Below are positions 41,332 through 50,873 of a DNA stretch of 64,000 bases, piece after piece; within the stretch, counting starts at the first letter, position 1; the number at the start of each line of letters is the position of its first letter. A program made the position numbers and the translations under genes. Below the pieces are notes generated by a model. The model ran no database searches and was not told the origin of the DNA. It saw only the letters and a list, made by a program, of their open reading frames with translations. Source of the DNA: Porites lobata (Eukaryota; Cnidaria; Anthozoa; Scleractinia; Poritidae); assembly GCA_942486035.1 (NCBI GenBank), contig CALNXK010000183.1, forward strand, positions 892,501 to 956,500, written 5' to 3'.

Positions 41332-44300
41332 GTTAGTACGTAATAGTATTAATACATGGCAATTACCTGTGAAAATGTTACAGTTAACTGAAAAAATGCT
41401 GTATACTGTTAGATGTAGAGTTCTTTCCGCCGGGTTTCGTCCACATGAAATACAAAAGCAAAACGTATGGTTCACATTCGTAAAGGTCAAGCAAATAAAA
41501 TTGAGTGTCGCGTCGTTTACCTCTTTCTAAAGGTATGCTGGAGAATTCTACGATGGAGACAGACGAACACCGGTATTTAAATGGTGTTCTTCGCCATTAG
41601 CTTCAGAAGAGGCCGTCTTCCGCCTTCTACGCCCTTGCGATGAAAGCTTAGTTGCCACTGCCACTCCCAGGAACGTTGCCCACAACTGCGTATTCATGGT
41701 CGATTTAGATCGCTTGCCTCACCAAGAAGATGTGAAATGTGATAATCTAGGTTCTTGGCGAAACAATGGAACCAAGAATCGCGTGTACGAAATAAATGAG
41801 GATGGGTACCCTGAACTGGTTGACGAAGAAGAAGCAAGGGAAGCAACAGGCACATATACTCTCAAAAGAGTGTACTAAAAAAACAAGGCAGCTCCCGACC
41901 TGAAGAAAAACATCATGACTTTGAAAGGTAATGTTAACTACTTTTCTACCAGCAAATAGTACATTTTACTAGTGTTTTAATGCAAATGCTGCGTTTTGAT
42001 TGGCTGAGCTACTCGTGCAGCCGTTAGAATAGGAGGACGCGCGAGCGAGTGTATAGGTGTTCGAAATAAGTGAAGATTAAATGCTATTTGGGGAGAAATG
42101 GGGACAAATAATTGGAAATGGTTTTTGATAATTTTGTGAGAATTTTTAATAAATAACTGTATATTTAGCTCTCAATTTATATGCTCATGATCTAATTGTT
42201 AAATACAGGTTGCTTTCGACTTAGACAAAGAGAGTGGTGGCAGTGGTACTTTATTTACTCGTTGTTATTTTAGCCATAGTTTTCCTTGATTTTTACTTCC
42301 ATTTCATCCTGTAGAATATCCCAAGCTGTGCTTAATTCAGTATCTCTTCGATGCGGTGGAGCATAAAATTGATGTACCATGCCATGGAAACGTGAAGAAA
42401 GGTGGAAATCCATACACGCGTACTAAGCCAAGTGTTATCGCGAACCTACGTTCCGCAGTAAAAGATCAGAAACCTAAAGCAGCATATCATCAGGTTGAGG
42501 AGATGGTCGGTGGTATCATGAACGTAGATTGCCTATCTGACCTGCCAAGGAACAGAGACCAAGCCAGTTATTTAAGGCGAGGCTCGTCAGAAAAAAAGGA
42601 CCACGTTGACTCCTTAGTGATATTGCTGGAGCAGTGTAAAAGACAGCAGTTAGCAAACCCCAAAACCGCCTTTGTTCGTGAAGTTTCTTGCGCACCAGAG
42701 TTACGCTGCGTCATGTGTTACGACGACCAGCTTGCTGACATAGTGAGGTTTTGTACAAATCCTAGCAGCTTCGGGATCCTAGGCGCTGACCCAACGTTCA
42801 ACCTTGGGAAGTTTAACGTGACTGTAACCACATATACCAACTTGTTAGTGGTTGATCGTAAAACGCGCAGGCATCCTGTGATGATTGGTCCCCTATTCAT
42901 GCACCAAACAAAGACGTATGACGCCTATAACTACTTCTTTTCCAAACTGGTTAGCTTAAACAAAGATATTGGAAACGTACTGGCCTTCGGTACGGATGGT
43001 GAAGAGCCTCTTTTCAAAGCAATGGAACGCAACATGTACCACGGCATCCACTTAAGATGCTTTGGGCATTTCAGGGACAACTGTAAAGAACAGCTGCGCG
43101 CCCTCCACGAGAAGTTCAAAAGGAGTTCCTGGATGACGTGTTTGGACGCAGGCTTGAAAATGGTAGCATGGAAGCTGGTAAGTTAACCCTCGAACGTACA
43201 AGGGGGAGGATGATTTCAAGACAATTTTGTTGTTAGTCCGTGCCGTCATTACTAGCTGTTCGTTTATCTGTGAGACACAATCGGTTTATATGGCAACAAG
43301 ATATGACGTCATAAGCATAAGCAAGCCATATTTAAAAATGCATATTTTTAACCTTTTTTTTTTTTTTTCAGTGAGTTTTACAACTCTAGCCAAAGATATT
43401 TTCAATTTCCGATTTTAGTAAAATCCAAGATAACGTCACGGACCCCAGCAGCGCCATAACCCTTAATAATTTCCTTATCTTTTTAGATAAAATATTTCCC
43501 AAATATAGTAACACTGCAAAAACCCAGGGGGGGTTGCAACCACCCCCCCCTCCCCCTCTTTCCCTTTTCTCCCCTTGTACGGTCCACGGTGGGGTATAAG
43601 TTTGCGTGTACTCTTTCACTATATCAGATCCCCTCCCTCTATGAGAAAGGGAAAGAAAGGGCCATGGGAACGAGGTTGCAGGAAAATCCTAAACTTTATT
43701 TCGTTTCTCACTGATAAAGGTCTTTTGGATTGCGAGACAGAAGCTGACTTTCAAGCTCAGTTGGTGTCACTAAAGGACGTGTGGGATGAGCGAGAAAAGG
43801 CCCATCTGCCTGCTGGAAAGCAACCTTCATTTCACAAATATATCTCGGAAAAGGTGACAGCAGTTCATGTACTTAGGAAATGTTTGAATTGCGGGAGTTT
43901 AATTTTGGTAATTTGGGTTTCTGGTAACAAATATATCAACTCGATTTATCAAATTTATTCAGAAACCGCAGAGACTCTTCCCTATTTGTTGTAATTGTAA
44001 TGTTGGTAATGTTTTCAATTCAAATTTAAATTCAGCTTTTATGGCCGGAGTTTATTTTTACGATATCACATTTCGTGAAACGCTGGAAACCCCGCAAAAT
44101 TCGCGAAAGTTAGATTGCGCGCAAATTTCATGCCACACGGTTTTCTGTGTGGAATATGGAGAATTTATGTCATCGCCATTTGTAATAACATGCGCGGTTC
44201 ATATAGCAACGGTTTCATTCAATATTCTTATATTTATGCAAGACCTTCATTTTACTGGAGGTGCTATGTAAGTAACAGTTGGCCAATGACACAAATTGCA

Positions 44301-45972
44301 ATTGAAATCGGACATCTGGCCTTTCATTTCTAAACCAGCCAGCTAGAGATCCTTTTGTTATTGCGTTTTCCGGAACTTGGAACTTTTTAACGTAATCACG
44401 AGCTTGACTTGTACTTAAAAAAAAAAAAAAAAAACGTTTTGAAGTACGACAATCCTTGTTTTATGTATAGTTATGGAAAATGTAGAGAATTTACGCCTTA
44501 TGCTATTAAATTAAAGGACAACATTGTCTCATTTTATTTCAGGAAAAAATGATCCAAGACAACATGTTGCGCCCCATTCGGTTGAATGCAGGCCTAGGAA
44601 ATCCTCCAGAAGCATATTATAACAACATGCCAGAATCAGCAAATAAAATTATTAAAATGGGAGTAGACTTTCAAAAGAATGAAATGTCACAATTTAACGA
44701 CAAGATGGAGAAAGTAATTCAGCAGCAGCGACGGGACTGTGAATCAGCCGTAATAAACAGAGGTCCATATGCTCTCACAGACGACTACCTTCACTTACAA
44801 ATGTCTCCTGACAAGTGGTTTTCCCTGAATGCTCGTCAGCGTGAAAGGCATTTGAAAAAGTTCTGGGAAGAAGTACCTGGAAGAAATGTTGATGTGCAGG
44901 ATGACAGTGGTAATGTAAACGATGACAAGGAAGAGAACACTTCCCTTACCAGCCCTCCAGAGCTGTCTGTAAGACCAGAGGAGTCAGGTGCAGCTGGTGT
45001 AGCTCTTCTTTCCTAAAAGAGATGTACCGGCAAGCATCCATTCTTCTCCTCAAGAAAGATTCCATTGTGGAAATACCTTTTAAGCCCCATACGTTTATGG
45101 TTGAAAGCGACAAGGGAAGGCCACATTATGTTGTACTAGCAGAAAGTGGGAAGGTGACATGCGAGGACTGTCCTCGTTATAAGTCTACAAAAAAATATGT
45201 GCACATTCTTTAGCCGTGGCAGAGAAGTGCGGTAAATTACAGAATTATCTCACTTGGTTTAAGAGAAGCAGCCACACCTTAACTACAACGAGTTACGTCA
45301 CCTGTGACAGCGCGCCAACAGTTGGCAAAAATCCCAGAGACCTTCAACGTCGCGTAGGAAAGGTGGTAGAGGGCAAGCTGTCAACATTGTGCCTCGACCA
45401 AGTGCCAGTGAGCAAGCTCCATCACCCTCCGCAGCGCCGACGCCCTCTCCTGTACTACCTCCCACCGCAGTGCCACCAGCCTACAAAGCGCCTCCACCCT
45501 CTCCATCTGCAGCGCCACCACCCTTCGCAGCTCCGCCCTTCGCAGCTCCGCAACCAGTGGTTTCGCAACCGTCAGAGCTGCCCCTGACATTTCCTTTAAG
45601 TCCTTCAAATGCGCTTGGGCGGGTTCCATATCCATCCCCACTGCCAGGGCAGTTTATTGTTTATCCTTAAAGTTCTGCCCACCTCAAGTGAGCATATGTT
45701 ATGGGTGTTCTAACACCCTTAAACCGGGAGGGCAGATTCCGCTTCCTCCTCATGATCTAGTCGTAGCCTCCAACATGATGCGAAGCTTCCAGCACGGAGG
45801 GCAAATGAGGAGCAAGCAAAGCAATGTATATTTTCATTGTAGTGGTGCCTGTATTAGGGCTAAACAGCCATATTTCTCTCATTGTAGCATGCCATGGTTT
45901 ATACGTTCTTCGCTAACCGATCAACAGCTTGACTTTCTCAGTAAAATGTTTCCAGTTTATGCCCTTCCGTGA
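37632..45972 (+). CDS. MULE transposase gene, at least 12 exons, frame broken as given
   Basis: Exons by splice sites and matching phases: 37632-37671, 37747-37780, 39185-39261, 39429-39498, 39927-39965, 40409-40483, 40938-41007, 41267-41331, 41533-41927, 42315-43177, 43720-43853 and 44543-45972. The product should be a DNA transposase acting on the element's ends. Order: low-complexity N-terminus, conserved N-terminal region (exon 9), DDE core (exons 10-11), SWIM-like finger, Pro-rich linker and C-terminal Cys/His module. One in-frame TAA (41876-41878) and five frame breaks interrupt it: near 43103, 45015, 45195, 45355 and 45673. Each break is repaired by adding one base. A poly(A) signal is at 46103. 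It may be an intact gene seen through sequencing errors, or a recent pseudogene. Confidence 0.75.
38658..39077. mobile_element. 420-bp MITE in a MULE-gene intron
   Basis: The ends are CCGGGGGGGGTACTC and, inverted, CCGGGGGACTC. Flanked by the 9-bp GACTACACT (38649-38657 and 39078-39086), so MULE-like itself. The interior repeats TACCCTGTTTAAGACA at least six times. Confidence 0.7.
39578..39832. repeat. Second G/C-ended repeat in a MULE-gene intron
   Basis: Bounded by AGTGGGGGGCTCCC and a C-run ATGCCCCCCCC. The interior repeats TACCTTTTAGGGT-like motifs at 39626, 39708 and 39751. It resembles the previous MITE in style, but the ends match poorly and no duplication is clear. Confidence 0.35.
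41533..41927 (+). CDS. MULE gene exon 9 (conserved N-terminal region, contains a stop)
   Basis: The frame starts YAGEFYDGDRRTPVFKW and continues to TGTYTLKRVY, then TAA at 41876-41878, then KNKAAPDLKKNIMTLK in the same frame to the donor. The exon joins in phase 1 to exon 10 as LKEYPKLCLIQYLFDA, so the stop sits inside an otherwise consistent exon. Confidence 0.65.
42315..43177 (+). CDS. MULE gene exon 10 (DDE transposase core)
   Basis: Acceptor CTGTAG. Seen are GADPTFNLGKFNVTVTTYTN with the first Asp at 42788-42790, TDGEEPL with the second Asp at 42995-42997, and the MULE C-x2-H signature RCFGHFRDN at 43055-43081. Near 43103 the frame breaks. In the next frame the exon ends VQKEFLDDVFGRRLENGSME, which is the expected continuation and joins exon 11 in phase. 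One added A in GAGAAG would repair it. Confidence 0.8.
43178..43719. other. Intron between MULE exons 10 and 11
   Basis: Contains a T-run (43353-43369) and a C-rich stretch (43530-43560). No gene. Confidence 0.5.
43720..43853 (+). CDS. MULE gene exon 11
   Basis: Acceptor GATAAAG, donor GTGACA. It reads LLDCETEADFQAQLVSLKDV then WDEREKAHLPAGKQ and ends YISEK. The Glu-rich start is where the third catalytic acidic residue of the DDE triad is expected. Confidence 0.7.
44543..45972 (+). CDS. MULE gene exon 12 (C-terminal part, four frame breaks)
   Basis: It starts EKMIQDNMLRPIRLNAGLGN then ESANKIIKMG. Three further frames follow. A SWIM-like finger has VTCEDCPRYKSTK and then, after the break at the A7 run (45190-45196), ICAHSLAVAEKCGKL, giving Cys at 45160 and 45169, Cys at 45198 and His at 45204. 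A Pro/Ala/Ser-rich linker occupies 45389-45670. The end module SICYGCSNTLKPGGQIPLPP, FHCSGACI and SHCSMPWFI looks like a zinc-binding domain seen after such transposases in marine invertebrates (from memory). TGA at 45970-45972. Confidence 0.7.
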
Positions 45973-46102
45973 ATTGTTATGTATTGTACGTATATAGTGC
46001 AACACCATTGGCCCGGTTATTTTTCCGATTCTGAAAACGGACGGCTAAATATCTCAATATGTACGAGTAGCGATAGAAATCTGTTGAACATGGATACGTC
46101 TT

Positions 46103-46108
46103 AATAAA
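46103..46108 (+). terminator. MULE gene polyadenylation signal
   Basis: AATAAA 130 bases after the stop, followed by GT/T-rich sequence. Confidence 0.5.
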
Positions 46109-46599
46109 GTTTTGTTTGTTTGTTGGACGAAGGTTCTTCTCCTCTGTTGACTAAATATAGTACGCTGCAGCATATTAACATGGTACCAGAGTCTTCGCTT
46201 TGTACTTCTTTACCGCCACAGACAAACCTAACATTTTTTTGATTTTGTTTCGCTTGAGAAAAGAGCGATGAAATGGTTGGACTTAAATAAAAATAAAGCA
46301 ATAGCTCTTGTGTACGTGGCCACTGGTTCCGTTTCGAGTCCTGGTTCCTTTCGTATCAGTGGACAAAAGAATTTTGACAGATAAAAGTGTAAATTAAAGT
46401 TACTAAAATTAGGCGAAACCTCGCGACATAGCCCCTTTAAGTCATTCCTCTAAAGAATAACTAAAATAAATAGATAGCTGAATTTAAATGGAATTTGAAG
46501 AGGTTTAAAGAAGGGATAGAAGAAAGAAAATGATTTTTGGAACACCAACAGTTGATACACACAAGAGCACTCCGGGTTGCTAGTGAATATTTCTTATTT

Positions 46600-46791
46600 C
46601 TCTAAAGTTTACAAAAATTTACATCTTTTTCTCATTATTCAGTCTTTTTTTTTCTCATTATTTATTATTTACGTCTATTTTATTTATTTTTATTTTTTAA
46701 AATTATTATTGTCCGCCGTCCGCCGTCCGCCGTCCGCCGTCCGCATCCGCCGTCCGGATCCGCCGTCCGGATCCGCACTTTACAGAGTCCC
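46600..46791. repeat. MULE right inverted repeat
   Basis: T-rich block with TACGTCTATTTTATTTA, then CCGTCCGC units (46710-46770), then TCCGCACTTTACAGAGTCCC to the end. Mirror of 37118-37290. Confidence 0.8.
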
Positions 46792-48390
46792 TGTCTGGTT
46801 TACTTATTATGTTCCGGTCTTAATTAATTTTATGACACCAAGCAAACACCTTTCTATCGCGTACTAGGGCATCAATTTCCGGCGCCTGCTGAGATTTTTT
46901 TTCTTGAGCAAAGCTTCTCATGAATAAAAAGGCCTCCAAAATGATGATTGTCTTAGTATGTGGCGCTTTTTTCACGATTTTTAAACTAGGAACGTGCCTG
47001 AATCGGTCTTTAAAAATTAAAAGGGTTTTTTTTTATATATTTTTTATTTTACTCGTTAATTTTGATTAACGTTTTTGTGTTTCCAGGACTCCTTCTCCTT
47101 TAGACAGGCTGGGTAGCTCTCAAGACATTAAGGATATACGAATGGATGTAAAATGAAAAATAAAATAAAACTGTAACATGTAAATCCCACACTATTTTAT
47201 TGTTTACAAGTCATACTCAAGCCACGTCAATTGTAGCCCCGTTTATTCTATTAATTAATACACTATCTTAAAAATAAATCATTTAGTCTTTGCCAATATC
47301 AGATTTATTTCTTATCTGTTACAAACATGTAATTAAAGAGCAGTTATAACGCACGTGACGGAGTGCAAATTTCTGTCAGTTTACCCTTCGTTATCACTTT
47401 GGTAACATGAATTGTCCATTCAGAGTTTAATAAACATTTAGTAAAGTTACAAGTTCAAAATTAAATATTTGTTTTGATTGAGAACAATTAGAATATCAAG
47501 TTGTGGCTGTTAGTGCCGGAAATTAAAACACTCAAAAGTATTCAAGGGTATTTCAGCATTCATTCATAGCTATTTTTCAACAAAACAACAACTCTTCACG
47601 TGTATTACGATTTTTGCAATATTTTTTTTCTTTCTCTGCACGACTCCGATGTGAGATTTAAGGGGAAAGCAAACAAACGGCCACTTAATTTTTCTTTCTC
47701 GTTCGGAACTTGAATATGATTCCTCGTTATTTAACCCTGGGAGATTTCACTTTCATTTGACAAATTGAGTGAGTTGAACATATGCCAGGTTATCTAAAAC
47801 TCCCTATTTTAAAGGTTACGCATCCTACGTAAAAAGGAACTAGACAAGTTCGTGACAAAATTGAGGCAAAAGTGAAAAAAAAAATACAGTAGGGTCACAG
47901 GAGACAATAATATTCAATTTCCTCTTTAGAGGCTTCGTCACTTCCTGTGCCTGAAACAACATCCTGTGTTTAATATACTCTTTATCTTGGTATTCAAGAT
48001 CACGGCACGTACGTTGCAAGACTAAAGCTTACCCCGACCTATCATAGGTACTTTCTGACTACATTTAGTATCAGTGGCTGTTTAGAAAAGCACTCTCCTT
48101 TCTAAAGTACGTGTTTATTCTGGAGGGTATCTCAGTGTTTTAGGTACTGAACTCCGACGGAAACGCAGACGAGGTCACACCAAAAACACTGAACTAAATC
48201 GCGCCCCTGATTTTCAGCACGATGAGGTCGGCAATTAAGTGAGCAGTGGCTTAAAAAAACTTGCATTTTGTTCCACTTTTTCATCACCTAATACTACAGA
48301 AGCAATCAAGAGTGACGCGTCTCCTCTGCATGACTGTCGAAATTTTGAATCATGGCTGCCACTCACATAACTTTCCGTGTTTATTTGCAG

Positions 48391-48535
48391 GTTAGTGTTG
48401 TCTGGCTGTATCAAGGTGAGAAGTTAAGGAACAAAACCTTAGCTTGCACCATGTTTACGCCGTTACAGAGGGTGTTTTTAGCAGCTCTTATGGCTTTCAT
48501 ACCGGTTAAAGAATCATTCTGCACAACTTGCTCAG
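48391..48535 (+). CDS. FGFRL1: FGFRL1-like signal-peptide exon (copy B)
   Basis: Same acceptor (TTTGCAG) and donor (GTAGGT) as copy A, main ATG at 48451. The frame is intact: MFTPLQRVFLAALMAFIPVK and CTTCS. In this copy an in-frame ATG at 48352, before the acceptor, would also be open if the region were unspliced; copy A has AAG there. Confidence 0.65.
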
Positions 48536-48697
48536 GTAGGTATGTTGCTCATTTTACTGCGAAGATCATGTTTACCGTTTCATATCTCCCGACAGGCATA
48601 TCTTTATCTGCAGTTCAAAATATGATTCATTTCATATATTTCGATTCATGTAATTTCCACCAAAGGGCATATTACGAACTCACATGGCTATAGTTCT

Positions 48698-48790
48698 CCA
48701 GTTTTCTTGATTAGCTCAATGGATAGAGAAGTGCGTCCCGTCATCGCAATGTTTTAATTCTCGGTCAAGCCCGTACGGAATTATTTCAGG
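48698..48790 (+). repeat. tRNA-derived SINE fragment (copy B)
   Basis: Counterpart of 3700-3792, with GATTAGCTCAATGGATAGAG, closer to an A box than in copy A. Preceded by about 45 bp absent from copy A. Confidence 0.45.
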
Positions 48791-49543
48791 TTAGGTTGTT
48801 TTTTACAACGACTGAATTGCTCAGGTATTGTCTCAGTCCAACCTGATCTGATTGAACGAATGGAATACAGTACTCCAAATAGCTCTTGCAGATTCAGGCA
48901 AGGACCAGAGTCAGAGTGTCAGCGTTTTATACAAAAATAAACTAGTAATAGTTGACACTACAGCTGCCCCCGCTCTGTATACTGTCGGCTCGTTGTGTAG
49001 CTCTTTGAAATATACCGATTCATAGGGAAGATTTTCACTCATATTCCATACAACAGGTGAGATAAATACAGGAAACGCAAGGTTCCATGCACAGTTTCAG
49101 GTCGATTTACACAGCTTTGATCAAAACATTCTCAGTTTCTAGAATAGTTTATTCTAAACCATAGGAAAAGATTTAATAAGAAGTTGAATTTTTCGCTATT
49201 TCTAAAAAATTTACTTATTTCAGGAAATTTTGCCATCTAAACGGTTCATGTATTAGAAAAAGTATTACTTTAACGTTATGAGTTTCTCGAAGAATAAATT
49301 CACGCTTTTGTAGCAAACCTCGGTGACAGATGTTTCTGTTGGTTTCCGTCCGCCATGTTGGAACTCATCCGGGTGAGCACCTGCATGGGGTCTCCATACA
49401 AATCTCTATAAGTTTGGGTAAAACATTTCTTCGTATATCTCGTATACGAAATATTCCTCTGACCTGAACCTTAGCGAGGGTCTTTGTATATGTACCTCCT
49501 TTCATTTCCTAGATTCTGGACTTTATCTATTGAACGGTTTTGA

Positions 49544-49586
<43 letters not shown>

Positions 49587-50187
49587 GCAATTCACACTCA
49601 CGCATTCTAGTCTTATTTTAAACTTTATAGCGGAAGGACACCTGTGAGCAGGGAACAAGTCAGCACAGAATTTGATTGTCGGCGAATTTCTGCAATCGTC
49701 CATCATTCTGCTAGTCAGAAGCTAGCCGTTGTTCACTCGTCTTGCTTGTTTGGGGCTAAGTCTTATTCCGGTCAAAGAGAGAGAAAGAGTGTCTGGCAAG
49801 GTTTCCAATGAAAGATTTGTGAACTCGTGTCTGGCAAACTCTCCCAGTGTTTATTGCGTTCGAGATACGAGAACGCAACCCCTAATTTGTGTTGGGTGTT
49901 CTGTGCATTATTGGGTCTCCTGTGCAATTAATAAAGATTGCATTTGTCGTCGTCGTCGGCACACATTTGCCTCGCTTTGAAGCGCTTGCTTACGTTTTGC
50001 CTCACTTTGACGAACTAACTCGCGTGGTGATTCCTGCGTCCTCAAGCGTTTGCTGAGGTCTTTTAGCGTTCATCTTTTAAAAGTTTGCTGAATCTTCGTA
50101 AAGCGTACATATTTCAAGAGTTTGCTGAAGGTCTACTATCGATCTGTGTTTGCTGAATCTCTCAAAACGTTCATCTTTCAAAGTTTT

Positions 50188-50325
50188 GGCGGCCGTTGTG
50201 CCACAAAGTAAATCTACCGAGTTGTGTAGCTCGGCGGCCGTTGTGCCACAAAGTAAATCTACAGAGTTGTGTATCTCGGCGGCCGTTGTGCCACAAAGTA
50301 AATGTACCGAGATGTGAAGCTCGGC
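50188..50325. repeat. 45-bp tandem triplication (copy B)
   Basis: GGCGGCCGTTGTGCCACAAA starts at 50188, 50233 and 50278. Followed by about 235 bp (50327-50562) missing from copy A. Confidence 0.75.
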
Positions 50326-50604
50326 GGCGCCGTTTCATCATGACTTGTGATGTTTTCGGCACCGGACAAACGAACGTTTGATTTTAGGTTTATGTTATTT
50401 CTTTGGAAAAACTTATAAACAGCCCACAGAAGCTCCACTCGAGTCACTGAAATCAACAAACTCGACCAAACTACTGCACTTATTGAGACGGGCCATACCG
50501 GCGATATCACTAGCCTTCAAGGCTTTTTCATAATGATACACAATTTAAATAAAGGTTTCGCTGTAAGCAATCCTTACGTTTAAAATATGCCATGATCAAA
50601 TTAA

Positions 50605-50873
50605 AGCCCGGTTTCCATATGGTCGCTACCATCGCTGTAATCGCTGCGATCGCTGAGAAAAAAAAAATTCAGCGATCGCAGCGATCATTGCGATCATATG
50701 AAACCACTTTCCAGCGATTGCAGCGACAACAATCGCTGAGATATAAAAAGTTCTATCTCAGCGATCGTTGTCGCTGCGATCGCCGGAGAGTGGTTTCCAT
50801 ATGATCGCTGAATTTTTTTTCTCAGTGATCGCAGCGATCACAGCGATCGTAGCGATCATATGGAAACCGGGCT
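50605..50873. mobile_element. 269-bp GCGATCGC MITE (copy B)
   Basis: TAA flanks at 50602-50604 and 50874-50876, ends AGCCCGGTTTCCATATG and CATATGGAAACCGGGCT. The ends are more regular than in copy A, where the right end reads CATATTGAAACC. Confidence 0.65.

Larger units (their letters stand above)
37118..46791 (+). mobile_element. 9.67-kb Mutator-like element (MULE)
   Basis: The ends are GGGACTCTGTAAAGTGCGGA on the left and, inverted, the same 20 bases from 46791 on the right. Flanked by a perfect 9-bp duplication TGTCTGGTT (37109-37117 and 46792-46800), the size expected for MULEs. Inverted repeats continue through CGGACGGC-type repeats and an AT-rich stretch ending near AATAGACGTA, about 150-200 bp; the left one has an internal duplication. 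It carries one multi-exon transposase gene. It lies inside the composite insertion, so it came later. Confidence 0.88.
33846..46922. mobile_element. 13-kb composite insertion in copy B
   Basis: The copy A empty site is GATTT/AATAAAAAGG around 1938-1941. The edges have imperfect inverted ends: CATGACGGGCTTTGCTCACC then an A8 run on the left, and from the right CATGAGAAGCTTTGCTCAAG then A8. CATG at both edges may be part of the ends or a duplication. Without the nested MULE and one TSD it would be about 3.4 kb. No transposase of its own is recognised. Confidence 0.5.

Noticed and set aside
45381..45641. 86-codon minus frame (Ala/Glu/Leu-rich)
   Set aside because: It is the antisense shadow of the Pro-rich linker of the MULE transposase.
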